From NCBI RefSeq assembly GCF_014648035.1, contig NZ_BMQI01000015.1:1-64000 (forward strand): a stretch of 64,000 nt of DNA, given 5' to 3'. This DNA comes from Shewanella algicola (GTDB taxonomy: Bacteria; Pseudomonadota; Gammaproteobacteria; Enterobacterales; Shewanellaceae). Below the pieces are notes generated by a model that saw nothing but the letters and a program-made list of their open reading frames with translations, was not told where the DNA came from and searched no databases. The translations under genes were made by a program, and so were the position numbers. Shown here in pieces: positions 34,064 to 43,541 of this stretch (position 1 is the stretch's first letter; each line of letters starts with the position of its first letter).

Positions 34064-35305
34064 TTAATCAGCTTTTTTGAACAACAACGAGCCATTTGTG
34101 CCACCAAATCCAAATGAGTTACATAAGGCGTAATCAAATTGATGACGACGAGAGGTGTGCGCAACAAAGTCTAAATCGCACCCTTCATCAGGGTTATCTA
34201 GGTTAATTGTTGGCGGCACATGTTGGTCGCGCAGTGCAAGCAAGGTAATGATGGCTTCAATGGCACCTGCCGCGCCCAGTAAATGTCCGGTCATTGATTT
34301 GGTTGAACTCACTAACAAATCATAAGCGTGAGGACCAAAGACCGCTTTAACCGCTGCAGCCTCTGCTTTATCACCGGCATTCGTTGAAGTGCCATGGGCA
34401 TTAATATAACCCACTTGCTCTTTTTCAATTTTAGCATCATTAATGGCGTTAACCATTGCAGCGGCAGCACCTGCGCCATCACTTGGAGGTGATGTCATGT
34501 GAAATGCATCGCCACTCATGCCAAAGCCAACTAATTCGCCATAAATTTTGGCACCACGCGCTTTAGCACGTTCGTACTCTTCCATCACAATCACACCCGC
34601 GCCATCGCCAATCACAAAGCCGTCACGGTCTTTGTCCCATGGACGACTTGCCGCAGTGGGATCATCATTGCGTGTCGACAATGCTTTAGCAGCACTAAAA
34701 CCGGCTACACCTAATGGGCTGGTCACATCTTCTGCACCGCCAGCAACCATCACATCGGCATCGCCGTAAGCAATTGTGCGGGCAGCAAAACCAATATTAT
34801 GCACACCGGTAGTACAAGCAGTGGTCACAGCAAAATTAGGGCCAGTCATGCCATACATAATCGATAAATGCCCAGCAATCATGTTAATGATGGTACTTGG
34901 CACAAAAAATGGTGACACTTTACGTGGTCCACCATTAAGTAATGCTGAATGGCCTTGTTCAATTAACCACATGCCACCCATACCAGCACCAATTGCTGTG
35001 CCTACTCGCGATGGGTTTTCTTGGCTCATATCAAGACCAGAGTCTTTAACGGCTTGAATGCCAGCAGCCATGCCGTATTGGATAAACAAATCCATTTTAC
35101 GCGCATCTTTTTTTGATAAATATTGTTCGACGTTAAAATCTTTTACCGAACCACTGAAACGGGTGCCAAATTCGCTGGCATCAAACTTAGTGATTGGCGC
35201 AATACCACTTTGGCCTGCCAATAAGGCATTCCAAGAAGACTCGACATCATTACCTACTGGAGTCACAAGTCCAAGACCTGTGATGACGACACGACGTTTA
35301 GACAT
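34064..35305 (-). CDS. fabF: 3-oxoacyl-ACP synthase II (KAS II)
   Basis: A 413-residue condensing enzyme starting [20 protein letters not shown]. The catalytic Cys lies in [11 protein letters not shown], and the two His residues are in [14 protein letters not shown] and [12 protein letters not shown]; the ending [16 protein letters not shown] is typical. It elongates acyl-ACP and converts C16:1 to C18:1 in cold adaptation. The frame opens at a GTG three codons earlier, but AAAGGTGAATATC positions the ribosome on the ATG at 35305. It is last in the fab cluster and separated from acpP by a terminator and 164 bases. Confidence 0.97.
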   Translation of the reverse strand: MSKRRVVITGLGLVTPVGNDVESSWNALLAGQSGIAPITKFDASEFGTRFSGSVKDFNVEQYLSKKDARKMDLFIQYGMAAGIQAVKDSGLDMSQENPSRVGTAIGAGMGGMWLIEQGHSALLNGGPRKVSPFFVPSTIINMIAGHLSIMYGMTGPNFAVTTACTTGVHNIGFAARTIAYGDADVMVAGGAEDVTSPLGVAGFSAAKALSTRNDDPTAASRPWDKDRDGFVIGDGAGVIVMEEYERAKARGAKIYGELVGFGMSGDAFHMTSPPSDGAGAAAAMVNAINDAKIEKEQVGYINAHGTSTNAGDKAEAAAVKAVFGPHAYDLLVSSTKSMTGHLLGAAGAIEAIITLLALRDQHVPPTINLDNPDEGCDLDFVAHTSRRHQFDYALCNSFGFGGTNGSLLFKKAD

Positions 35306-35429
35306 GATATTCACCTTTAAATAAAATCTGCCACGATGCCATTATTGCGATAACGCTAAAAAGAGATATAAGGGGGGGTATTCTAGTGCAATTAAATGGA
35401 ACGAGCGTTTACAAATGCTTTAAACAAAA

Positions 35430-35453
35430 ACAGGCGGCATAAATGCCGCCTGT
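35430..35453 (-). terminator. Intrinsic terminator of acpP
   Basis: The stem ACAGGCGGCAT / ATGCCGCCTGT is followed on the minus strand by TTTTTGTTTAAAG, 16 bases after the acpP stop. It probably separates acpP from fabF expression. Confidence 0.9.
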
Positions 35454-35469
35454 TAATGTGAATTCTTGA

Positions 35470-35703
35470 TTACTGATTCTTAGAAACGTAATCGATCGCT
35501 GCTTGAACAGTAGTGATCTTTTCAGCTTCTTCGTCAGGGATCTCGGTATCAAACTCTTCTTCTAGAGCCATAACCAATTCAACCGTGTCTAGAGAATCAG
35601 CGCCTAAATCGTCTACAAAAGAAGCAGCTGATTTAACGTCTTCTTCTTTAACGCCAAGTTGTTCGATGATGATTTTCTTTACACGTTCTTCGATGTTGCT
35701 CAT
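35470..35703 (-). CDS. acpP: Acyl carrier protein
   Basis: A 77-residue acidic helical protein. [20 protein letters not shown] (~32-51) holds the Ser that receives 4'-phosphopantetheine in the DSL motif. It carries growing acyl chains for the enzymes encoded on both sides. The length is the same as E. coli ACP. Strong codon bias and its own 163-base upstream gap suggest a separate strong promoter in addition to fab operon transcription. Confidence 0.98.
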   Translation of the reverse strand: MSNIEERVKKIIIEQLGVKEEDVKSAASFVDDLGADSLDTVELVMALEEEFDTEIPDEEAEKITTVQAAIDYVSKNQ

Positions 35704-35866
35704 TAGTTTTCTTTCCTATTCAAATTACGCACTTGCGTAAGATTGAGAGTAGTTTATTCGAATTAGATAACAATGCAAGCATAGATTTTGTGGTCTAACC
35801 ACAAAAATTAACATTGAATTATCACTAACCCTGACTCAAATGAAGGTAGTTACCTACCTATCGCCC

Positions 35867-36613
35867 TTAAACCATGTACATACCGCCATTCACATGCAAT
35901 GTCTCGCCTGTGATGTAAGCGGCTGAATCTGAGGCCAAAAACAATACTGCATTGGCAATTTCTTGTGCTTGCCCTAAACGTTCCATCGGAACTTGCGACA
36001 TAATAGCTTGTTGCTGCTCCGGTGTCAGCTCATCTGTCATATCAGTCTGAATAAATCCAGGTGCAATAGCATTCACTGTTATTTGACGAGATGCAACCTC
36101 TCTTGCAAGAGATTTTGTAAATCCAATCAAACCCGCTTTTGCTGCCGAGTAATTTACTTGACCAGCATTACCCATTGTACCTACTACTGAACCGATGCTG
36201 ATAATACGTCCGAAACGTTTTTTCATCATAGATCGCATTACTGGTTTAGACAATTTAAATAACGACGTCAAGTTTGTGTCGATAATGTCTTGCCATTCAT
36301 CGTCTTTCATTCGCATCATTAAATTGTCGCGGGTAATACCCGCATTGTTGATGAGAATATCAACCTCACCCGTTTTTTCTTTGATCTGGCTATATAAATC
36401 GGCAACCGATTGAGTATCAGTGACATTTAACACCATCCCAAAGCCTTTGTCACCTAGGTATTGCTGAATTGCTGCAGCGCCTTTTTCACTGGTTGCGGTA
36501 CCAATAACAACTGCGCCAGCTTGTTGTAGCGATTCAGCAATTGCACGGCCAATGCCACGACTCGCACCGGTAACAAGCGCTACCTTACCGTCTAAACTGA
36601 TGCTAAAGCTCAT
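35867..36613 (-). CDS. fabG: 3-oxoacyl-ACP reductase
   Basis: A 248-residue short-chain dehydrogenase. The cofactor loop is VTGASRGIGRAIA (~14-26), with INNAGITRDN (~87-96) and the catalytic Ser plus YSAAKAGLIGFTKSLA (Tyr and Lys, ~152-167); it ends GETLHVNGGMYMV. It reduces 3-oxoacyl-ACP with NADPH in the elongation cycle. It follows fabD by 10 bases. Confidence 0.98.
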   Translation of the reverse strand: MSFSISLDGKVALVTGASRGIGRAIAESLQQAGAVVIGTATSEKGAAAIQQYLGDKGFGMVLNVTDTQSVADLYSQIKEKTGEVDILINNAGITRDNLMMRMKDDEWQDIIDTNLTSLFKLSKPVMRSMMKKRFGRIISIGSVVGTMGNAGQVNYSAAKAGLIGFTKSLAREVASRQITVNAIAPGFIQTDMTDELTPEQQQAIMSQVPMERLGQAQEIANAVLFLASDSAAYITGETLHVNGGMYMV

Positions 36614-36623
36614 AAAAACTCCT

Positions 36624-37550
36624 TTATTCGGTTAATGCTGCAAATGAAGCAACATCATTGACTGCTTGAGCGGATATCGATTTATTAATTCTTTTTGTTA
36701 AACCCGTTAACACTTTACCTGGACCGCACTCAACTAAATTTGTAACACCTTGTGTCGCCATGAACTCAACCGTCTCACTCCAGCGCACAGGACAATATAA
36801 TTGACGTACTAATGCGTCTTTAATCGCCTCGCCTTCTGTGGGCATTGCCACATCAACGTTATTAACCACATTAATCGTTGGCGCAGAAAACGTCACGTTA
36901 AGTAACGCTTTAGCTAATTCATCAGCTGCGGGCTTCATTAACGCACAGTGAGACGGCACACTAACAGGCAAGGCAACAGCCATTTTAGCGCCTGCGGCTT
37001 TACACGCAGCGGCTGCGCGCTCTACTGCGGCTTTTTCACCGGCAATCACGACTTGTCCAGGGCTGTTGTAATTTACAGGGCTCACAACGGCACCTTCAGC
37101 AGCTTCTTCACATGCAACAGCAATAGCATCATCCGCAAGACCAATAATAGCAAACATCGCACCAGAGCCCGCAGGAACGGCTTGTTGCATTAATTTACCG
37201 CGCAATTCAACTAATTTAACCGCATCAGTAAACTCAATCACACCAGCACACACTAACGCTGAGTATTCACCTAAGCTGTGACCTGCAAGTAATGAAGGCA
37301 TCGGTTTGTTTGATGCTTGATAAGCGCGCCAAATAGCAACACTTGCAGTTAATAACGCTGGTTGAGTTTTGTCTGTTTCATTTAAGGTTTCTACTGGGCC
37401 ATTTGCCACAAGATCCCATAAATTGTAGCCTAATGCATCACTCGCCTCGGCAAAAGTTTGCCCAATAATCTCGTGAGATTGTGCGAGTTCAGCTAACATT
37501 CCTAAGGCCTGAGAACCCTGACCTGGAAATACAAAAGCAACATTTTCCAT
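36624..37550 (-). CDS. fabD: Malonyl-CoA:ACP transacylase
   Basis: A 308-residue acyltransferase. FVFPGQGSQALGM lies at the start, the nucleophile Ser is in LLAGHSLGEYSALVCAG (~89-105), and the active-site His is in PVSVPSHCALM (~196-206). It loads malonyl groups on ACP. It lies 30 bases after fabH and 10 before fabG, in a standard fabHDG operon. Confidence 0.98.
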   Translation of the reverse strand: MENVAFVFPGQGSQALGMLAELAQSHEIIGQTFAEASDALGYNLWDLVANGPVETLNETDKTQPALLTASVAIWRAYQASNKPMPSLLAGHSLGEYSALVCAGVIEFTDAVKLVELRGKLMQQAVPAGSGAMFAIIGLADDAIAVACEEAAEGAVVSPVNYNSPGQVVIAGEKAAVERAAAACKAAGAKMAVALPVSVPSHCALMKPAADELAKALLNVTFSAPTINVVNNVDVAMPTEGEAIKDALVRQLYCPVRWSETVEFMATQGVTNLVECGPGKVLTGLTKRINKSISAQAVNDVASFAALTE

Positions 37551-37580
37551 AAACGCTTACCTGTATAAATAAATGAATAA

Positions 37581-38540
37581 TTAAAAACGAATTAACGCAC
37601 TGCCCCAGGCAAAACCGCCACCAAAGGCTTCGAGTAATAATAGGTGTCCGCGTTGAATACGACCATCTCGTACGGCTTCATCAAGCGCGATAGGCACTGA
37701 AGCTGCAGAGGTATTACCGTGCTTAGCAAGGGTGAGTACCACTTTATCTAAACTCATGCTGAGTTTTTTCGCGGTGGCATTAATAATGCGGAAGTTGGCT
37801 TGATGCGGCACTAACCAATCAATTTCAGATTTATCGACATTATTGAGGCGTAAGGTTTCAGTAACCACATTCGATAGTTGTGTCACCGCAACTTTAAATA
37901 CGTCATTGCCTTTCATGGTCATGAAACTAACGGCTTCTGAACCTTCACCCGAGCGAGGAGGAAAAGCGCACTTTAATAAGTCGCCCTGGCTGCCGTCGGC
38001 ATAAATATGAGTTGCAATAATACCTGGGCTATCGCTTGCGCCAATCACGGCTGCGCCAGCACCATCACCAAATAGAATAACGGTTGTTCGATCTGCTGGA
38101 TCGCACATGCGCGACAACACATCTGCGCCTATGACTAATACTTTTTTAGCTGCACCGTTTTTCACAAATTGGTCTGCAACTGACAATGCATATACAAAGC
38201 CTGAACACGCAGCTGCAATATCAAAGGCCGGAATATTCTTAACGCCAAGTAAAGCTTGGATTTCACAGGCAGCTGCCGGGAATGCATTGGTTGCACTGGT
38301 TGTGCCGCAAACAATCATATCGAGCTCGCTGGCGTCAATGCCGGCCATTTCAAGTGCTTTTAATGCCGCTTGATGGCCCATGGTTGCAACCGACTCATCT
38401 GTAGCAGCGATTCGCCGCTCAGAGATACCAGTTCTATCAACAATCCATTGGTCATTGGTTTCAACCATTTTTTCGAGATCTTGATTGCTACGTACTTGCA
38501 CAGGCAGATAGCTGCCCGTTCCGAGAATTTTTGTGTGCAT
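37581..38540 (-). CDS. fabH: 3-oxoacyl-ACP synthase III (KAS III)
   Basis: A 319-residue initiating condensing enzyme. It shows [15 protein letters not shown] near the start, the catalytic Cys in [20 protein letters not shown] (~105-124), His in [18 protein letters not shown], and Asn in [18 protein letters not shown]. It joins acetyl-CoA to malonyl-ACP. It follows plsX by 8 bases. Confidence 0.98.
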   Translation of the reverse strand: MHTKILGTGSYLPVQVRSNQDLEKMVETNDQWIVDRTGISERRIAATDESVATMGHQAALKALEMAGIDASELDMIVCGTTSATNAFPAAACEIQALLGVKNIPAFDIAAACSGFVYALSVADQFVKNGAAKKVLVIGADVLSRMCDPADRTTVILFGDGAGAAVIGASDSPGIIATHIYADGSQGDLLKCAFPPRSGEGSEAVSFMTMKGNDVFKVAVTQLSNVVTETLRLNNVDKSEIDWLVPHQANFRIINATAKKLSMSLDKVVLTLAKHGNTSAASVPIALDEAVRDGRIQRGHLLLLEAFGGGFAWGSALIRF

Positions 38541-38548
38541 ATATGAGA

Positions 38549-39577
38549 TCAGCTATTGATGTCTAAAAGAATCGACTCCAAACGATCTTTAATCATTTCA
38601 GGAAGACGACGTTTTGCTTCTGTTGCTGCTAAATTTAATGCTTGTAAAAATGCAGCTTCATCCGCGTTACCATGACTCTTTACTACTATTCCGCGCAATC
38701 CTATCAGACTTGCACCATTATAGTGGTCGGGGTTCATCTTACTGAGAACAGCTTGTATGTGTGGAGCGATGAGTTTGGAGAGTAAACGAACAAAAAAGCC
38801 GTCTTTTAAACCGCGCTTTAATTGGTGCACTAATAACTTGGCAATGCCTTCAGAAGTTTTTAGGGTAATATTACCCACAAAACCATCACAAACAATCACA
38901 TCCACGTTACCGGTATATATTTCATCGCCTTCAACAAAACCAATGTAATTGATTTGATCAGTATGTTGAAGCAACTGACCTGCTTGTTGAACTTGATCGT
39001 TACCTTTTACTTCTTCAATGCCTACGTTTAATAGTGCCACTTTCGGGCGTGCTTTTTTATGGACAGCTTCACATAACACTGATCCCATAATGGCAAATTG
39101 AAATAAGGCTTCTGAATCGCAAGACACATTTGCGCCTAAATCGAGTAAATAAACCGGCTTGCCCGTCATTGCGGGTAAACAAGACACTAACGCAGGTCTA
39201 TCAATGCCTGGTAAGGTTTTTAATAACACCTTAGCCATTGCCATTAACGCGCCTGTGTTCCCAGCACTCACACAGGCGGCCGCTTTTCCGTCACGTACTA
39301 ATTCAAGCGCAAGTCTCATCGAGCTGTTTTTACGAGAACGCAAAGCATGAACGGGCCTATCACACATTGTGACAACTTCGGTAGTGTGAATTATTTCGAT
39401 ACGATCAAGATAAGTTGAGGGAGTTTCAGGTAGATATTTTTGTATTTCGGTTTGATTACCAACCAAAATAATTTTGAGGGTGCTATGAAATTTCAATGCC
39501 TGCATCGCTGCAGGCACTGTCACGTGGGGACCGTGATCGCCCCCCATCGCATCTAACGCAAGCGTCAGATTTGTCAT
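38549..39577 (-). CDS. plsX: Phosphate acyltransferase PlsX
   Basis: A 342-residue peripheral membrane enzyme starting [20 protein letters not shown]. Other family blocks are [41 protein letters not shown] and [18 protein letters not shown]. It makes acyl-phosphate from acyl-ACP for phospholipid synthesis. It lies 15 bases after rpmF, the conserved rpmF-plsX-fab order. Confidence 0.98.
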   Translation of the reverse strand: MTNLTLALDAMGGDHGPHVTVPAAMQALKFHSTLKIILVGNQTEIQKYLPETPSTYLDRIEIIHTTEVVTMCDRPVHALRSRKNSSMRLALELVRDGKAAACVSAGNTGALMAMAKVLLKTLPGIDRPALVSCLPAMTGKPVYLLDLGANVSCDSEALFQFAIMGSVLCEAVHKKARPKVALLNVGIEEVKGNDQVQQAGQLLQHTDQINYIGFVEGDEIYTGNVDVIVCDGFVGNITLKTSEGIAKLLVHQLKRGLKDGFFVRLLSKLIAPHIQAVLSKMNPDHYNGASLIGLRGIVVKSHGNADEAAFLQALNLAATEAKRRLPEMIKDRLESILLDINS

Positions 39578-39592
39578 CAGATAGTCAACAAA

Positions 39593-39763
39593 TTACTTGT
39601 TGATTACCTTTTTACCGCGGTAAAAACCATCAGCAGTCACGTTGTGACGTAGATGTAATTCACCGCTAGTCGCGTCTACAGATAATTGAGCAGTGCTCAA
39701 TGCATCATGTGAACGACGCATGCCGCGCTTTGAACGTGATTTTTTATTCTGTTGTACAGCCAT
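39593..39763 (-). CDS. rpmF: 50S ribosomal protein L32
   Basis: A 56-residue basic protein translated from the ATG at 39763: [20 protein letters not shown] at the start and [11 protein letters not shown] at the end. These are the classical L32 sequences, of the zinc-free type without the CxxC pairs. It lies between yceD and plsX as in most gammaproteobacteria. AGGAGACAGGTCAA precedes the start. Confidence 0.98.
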   Translation of the reverse strand: MAVQQNKKSRSKRGMRRSHDALSTAQLSVDATSGELHLRHNVTADGFYRGKKVINK

Positions 39764-39781
39764 TTGACCTGTCTCCTACGA

Positions 39782-40306
39782 TTACTTGCTCTTCAGTTTT
39801 TCTAACACTGCAAACGGATTTGGACGCTCCTCTTGAGCGGGGTCGATCTCGCCTACAACTACATCTTTCGATCCCTGGCTGCAATCAGTATCTTCATGCA
39901 TAGGGATGATAGGCATAGCGACTATCAATTCATCTTCAATCAATTGATGCAGACGTACTTCACCAATCTCATTACACTCAATTGGGTCATACGCATCCGG
40001 GAGCTCATCGATTTCTGCCTCAGTCCGACAAGGACTAAAACAAAAGTCGACCGTAACCTCGGTAGTAAATTGTGTCATGCAACGTTGACATAGCAGAGTG
40101 AGCTCCGTCACAGCCTTCCCGCGAAGGTAGACTATCCCCTGTAAATCGACGCCACATTCCAACGACACAACTACGTCGGAACAGTCGCCGGCACATAACT
40201 CGCTTAATCGCTTTAGTTGCTTACCTGGCACATAACCTTCATAACGAAGGCCGCTTGAGGCAGCGCGTATAGGATCAATTGAAACCGGTATCTTTACTGT
40301 TTGCAT
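39782..40306 (-). CDS. yceD: YceD (DUF177) family 23S rRNA accumulation protein
   Basis: A 174-residue acidic cytosolic protein. The DUF177 features are a Cys pair in LTLLCQRCMTQFTTEVTVDF (~90-109), DAYDPIECNEIGEVRLHQLI (~124-143) and ELIVAMPIIPMHEDTDC (~147-163). It is needed for normal 23S rRNA levels in plants and E. coli and is transcribed with rpmF, 18 bases downstream. It is probably the first gene of the long yceD-rpmF-plsX-fab transcription unit. Confidence 0.94.
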   Translation of the reverse strand: MQTVKIPVSIDPIRAASSGLRYEGYVPGKQLKRLSELCAGDCSDVVVSLECGVDLQGIVYLRGKAVTELTLLCQRCMTQFTTEVTVDFCFSPCRTEAEIDELPDAYDPIECNEIGEVRLHQLIEDELIVAMPIIPMHEDTDCSQGSKDVVVGEIDPAQEERPNPFAVLEKLKSK

Positions 40307-40555
40307 AAGGCGCGCATATTATAGTTTGAAAACGCTGGAGTCAAAGAAAATTTCCGTAAAAATACGGCAACCTCACCTAACACTGATTATTTAGGTACTC
40401 TTTTATCCGGCATTGAATTTGAAAGTTGGCAAATTTTACCGAACCAAACCCCATCACACAAGCATTACTCGGTGAAAAATACTCCATTTAACCCAATGAA
40501 TGCAGTAAACTGCACAATAATCAATTATTGACCACGGATCAGTGAAATAAAATTT

Positions 40556-41173
40556 ATGAATTTCAATATTGTACTCGCATCGACCTCACCATTCCGTCTA
40601 CAGTTATTACAGAAATTAATGCTCACATTTGACTGCGTTAACCCAGATATAGACGAATCACCTCTGCAAAACGAAACAGCTACAGCATTAGTACAACGTT
40701 TAGCTGAACAAAAAGCGCTCGCAGGGGCAAAATTAACACCCCATACAGAGACGACGGAATTAATTATTGGCTCAGATCAAGTTGCGGTAATCAACGGCCA
40801 GATCATGGGTAAACCTTATTCGGTCGACAATGCAATAGCCCAGCTTACGGCGGCATCAGGTCAAGCCATTACGTTTTATACTGGACTTGCGGTATATAAC
40901 AAAACAACCAAACAAATGTTGTCGTGCATCGAACCTTTTATCGTTCATTTTAAAACGTTATCCCAAGCACAGATCCGTAATTACGTCGAAGTGGAACAAC
41001 CACTTTATTGTGCTGGCAGTTTTAAGAGTGAAGGACTCGGAATTGCATTGTTTAGCCGCCTAGAAGGTGATGACCCCAATACCTTGATTGGTTTGCCACT
41101 GATTAAGCTAATTGATTTGCTACAACAGCAGGGTTTAGATGTGTTAAGCAAGTCATCAGTGATGAGAAGTTAG
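40556..41173 (+). CDS. maf: Maf-like nucleotide pyrophosphatase (YceF type)
   Basis: A 205-residue cytosolic enzyme. The Maf motifs are [15 protein letters not shown] (~6-20), the catalytic Asp in [16 protein letters not shown] (~71-86) and [20 protein letters not shown] (~154-173). The YceF subgroup hydrolyses modified or canonical nucleotides such as m7GTP. It is divergent from yceD with 249 bases between them, where the yceD promoter must lie. Confidence 0.94.
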   Translation: MNFNIVLASTSPFRLQLLQKLMLTFDCVNPDIDESPLQNETATALVQRLAEQKALAGAKLTPHTETTELIIGSDQVAVINGQIMGKPYSVDNAIAQLTAASGQAITFYTGLAVYNKTTKQMLSCIEPFIVHFKTLSQAQIRNYVEVEQPLYCAGSFKSEGLGIALFSRLEGDDPNTLIGLPLIKLIDLLQQQGLDVLSKSSVMRS

Positions 41174-41269
41174 TCTTAAATAATAAGTAGGCGGGAAGTA
41201 AACAGATTTTACAAAAAAGCAGTGTGTAAATGAGGGCTTTCAATCAATATCATGAAGCCCAACATCATA

Positions 41270-41938
41270 TTACAAGTAATCACGGATTGCAGAAGGGCTA
41301 TTTACAATAGCCAAAGGCTGAAGCCTTTGTAGTCGAGCTTCATCATGAGCGCCGTAACTCACCCCAATACTGGCCATATTAGCGTTATTGGCCATGGTTA
41401 AATCATGAATGGAATCACCAATCATGATGGCTTTATCGGCCGTCACATCAAAATGACTCAATAAAGCATGGAGCATTTCTGGATGCGGTTTACTTTGTGC
41501 ATCACTGGCACAACGTGATGCATGAAAATACTGATTGAGCCCAGTCAATTCAAGTACCTTATCTAACCCTTCCCGTGCTTTGCCTGTTGCGATAGCTAAT
41601 TGATAACCCGCTTCATGCAATTGTTTAATCAACGCTTCCACCCCGTCAAATAACGGTGTTGGATAATCGCTCGCAACATGATGGCGACGGTAACAATCAA
41701 TAATCTGTTGATGGTTTTGATGCTCGCTAAACAAAATCGGCATAATGCTCGGCAAAGACAATCCAATCACATCTCTCACTTGTTGTTCAGTAGGCACTGT
41801 TAACGCTAACTCTTGCGCCACACTTTGCATGCAAGTGACAATTTTACCGACTGTGTCCATTAATGTGCCATCCCAATCAAAGATGACTAAATCAAATGCT
41901 TTGTCTTGACTCTTCACGTTATGCCTTATTTTCTTCAT
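41270..41938 (-). CDS. HAD-family hydrolase (phosphoglycolate-phosphatase-like)
   Basis: A 222-residue HAD phosphatase. Motif I is LVIFDWDGTLMDTVG (nucleophile Asp), motif II AIATGKAREGLDKVL, motif III Lys in SKPHPEML, and motif IV MIGDSIHDLTMANNANM. The cap is of the Gph/PGMB type. The substrate is unknown. It follows rluC by 20 bases, a stable pairing in Shewanella and Vibrio, and probably shares its transcript. Confidence 0.9.
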   Translation of the reverse strand: MKKIRHNVKSQDKAFDLVIFDWDGTLMDTVGKIVTCMQSVAQELALTVPTEQQVRDVIGLSLPSIMPILFSEHQNHQQIIDCYRRHHVASDYPTPLFDGVEALIKQLHEAGYQLAIATGKAREGLDKVLELTGLNQYFHASRCASDAQSKPHPEMLHALLSHFDVTADKAIMIGDSIHDLTMANNANMASIGVSYGAHDEARLQRLQPLAIVNSPSAIRDYL

Positions 41939-41958
41939 TCAACACACAACAATCTTGC

Positions 41959-42915
41959 TTAAGTGCGTTTAAGCTTATCCAATGTATTGAGTAATACTTC
42001 GTCTAATGGTGCTTTGACCTGCATGATTTCGTTGTTTTCAGGATGAGTAAACTTAAGCTCAGCCGCGTGTAAAAACAAGCGGTCCAAACCTAATGCTCTC
42101 ATACTGTCATCAAATTGCTGCTCGCTGTATTTATCATCGCAAGCAATCGCATGACCTGCATACTGGCAGTGAACACGAATTTGGTGCGTACGCCCAGTCA
42201 CAGGACTGGCTTTTACCAAAGTACACCCTTGATAGCGTTGCATGATTTTGTAGCGCGTTTCAGACTCTTTACCCTCTTTATTAACCCGCATAATACGCTC
42301 ACCCGACTTTAGAGTAATTTTAAGCAGAGGCGCTTTGATTACTTTATCGGTGGCTTGCCAATCACCACGAACCAAGGCTAAATAATCTTTTTGCATGGTT
42401 TTACTGCGCAGTTGCTCGTGTAAATGCTTTAATGCACTGCGTTTTTTAGCAACAAGTAACACACCTGATGTATCTTTATCTAAGCGGTGAACTAGCTCTA
42501 AAAACTTTTGTTGCGGCCGCAGTGAGCGTAAACCTTCAATTACGCCATAGTCCACACCACTGCCGCCATGCACAGCAATACCTGCCGGTTTGTTCATAAC
42601 GATTAAATGATTGTCTTCGTGGATAATTCGATCTTCAAGTTGCGATACTCGAGATAAATTTGCCGACGGTGCAGTGCGATGGTCTTTCTCGGCGATGCGC
42701 ACCGGCGGAACACGCACGATGTCACCAATCTGTAATTTGTATTCTGGCTTAATGCGCTTTTTATTAACACGCACTTCTCCCTTACGCACAATCCGATAGA
42801 TCATGCTTTTCGGTACGCCTTTTAATTTAGTCAGCAAAAAATTATCGATGCGTTGTTCAAAATGATCTTCGTCGATAGTTACGTATTCAACTTGGGGGGT
42901 GGTTTGAGTATTCAT
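41959..42915 (-). CDS. rluC: 23S rRNA pseudouridine synthase RluC
   Basis: A 318-residue RNA-modifying enzyme. The N-terminal S4 domain (QRIDNFLLTKLKGVPKSMIY, ~21-40) is followed by the synthase domain with the catalytic Asp in LELVHRLDKDTSGVLLVAKK (~139-158) and VTGRTHQIRVH. It makes pseudouridine at 955, 2504 and 2580 of 23S rRNA in E. coli. It is divergent from rne, as in E. coli. Confidence 0.96.
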   Translation of the reverse strand: MNTQTTPQVEYVTIDEDHFEQRIDNFLLTKLKGVPKSMIYRIVRKGEVRVNKKRIKPEYKLQIGDIVRVPPVRIAEKDHRTAPSANLSRVSQLEDRIIHEDNHLIVMNKPAGIAVHGGSGVDYGVIEGLRSLRPQQKFLELVHRLDKDTSGVLLVAKKRSALKHLHEQLRSKTMQKDYLALVRGDWQATDKVIKAPLLKITLKSGERIMRVNKEGKESETRYKIMQRYQGCTLVKASPVTGRTHQIRVHCQYAGHAIACDDKYSEQQFDDSMRALGLDRLFLHAAELKFTHPENNEIMQVKAPLDEVLLNTLDKLKRT

Positions 42916-43541
42916 GATGCGCCATATAGTAGTAACCGCAATAGTGTACCTTATCTTGCAAATGATTGGCTATTGCCATAGTAGACTTGAAATAAATACA
43001 CGAAAGAATATGGGCTTTTGATTGATGAAAATAGCGTTTGTTGCTATATTTGCGCTCAGGTTGAGAGTAAACAGTGGATAAAGTGTTCACAACTTTCACC
43101 AAATGCGAAAAAACTGCAATTAAAAAAATGAGCTTTATCGGTAGCAAACCATTGATTTGCAAATTGTATTTAAATAAAAAACGACAAGAAACGTTTCGAC
43201 AATTAAACCGTAAGTTTTCAGTAAAGATTTCAATTTAACTGCAGTAAATCGCCCCAAATTCGAACAATATTTTAGCTTGTTATCAAACAAACCGATTCGA
43301 CTTGGGCATTAACGGATTAAATACCATAATTTATGGGGTTGGTTGTAATTCAACGAATTCCTTGTTTTTGTAGATATTAGAAAATAAGCCATAAATAGGA
43401 TGCGACACGCAGCGACTGCGTTTTACAGCAATGAGCACCTAATTGCCTGGATCTAACCGTGAGGTTATACCGATTAATTCAGGCCCGTAATGCAAAAAGA
43501 TCGTGTTGTTTGATGACCTCATTTAGAAGAATCACGTCATC
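42916..43541. other. rluC-rne intergenic region, probable long rne 5' leader
   Basis: 626 bases without a supported gene. In E. coli the rne message has a leader of ~360 bases through which RNase E controls its own mRNA, and the spacing here allows the same. A hairpin ACGCAG-CGA-CTGCGT followed by TTT is at 43407-43421. The open frame at 42887-43162 has no ribosome site and overlaps rluC, so I discard it. Confidence 0.55.

Noticed and set aside
42887-43162. Open frame of 91 residues upstream of rluC
   Set aside because: It overlaps the rluC start on the same strand, has no good ribosome site and lies where the rne/rluC promoters must be.
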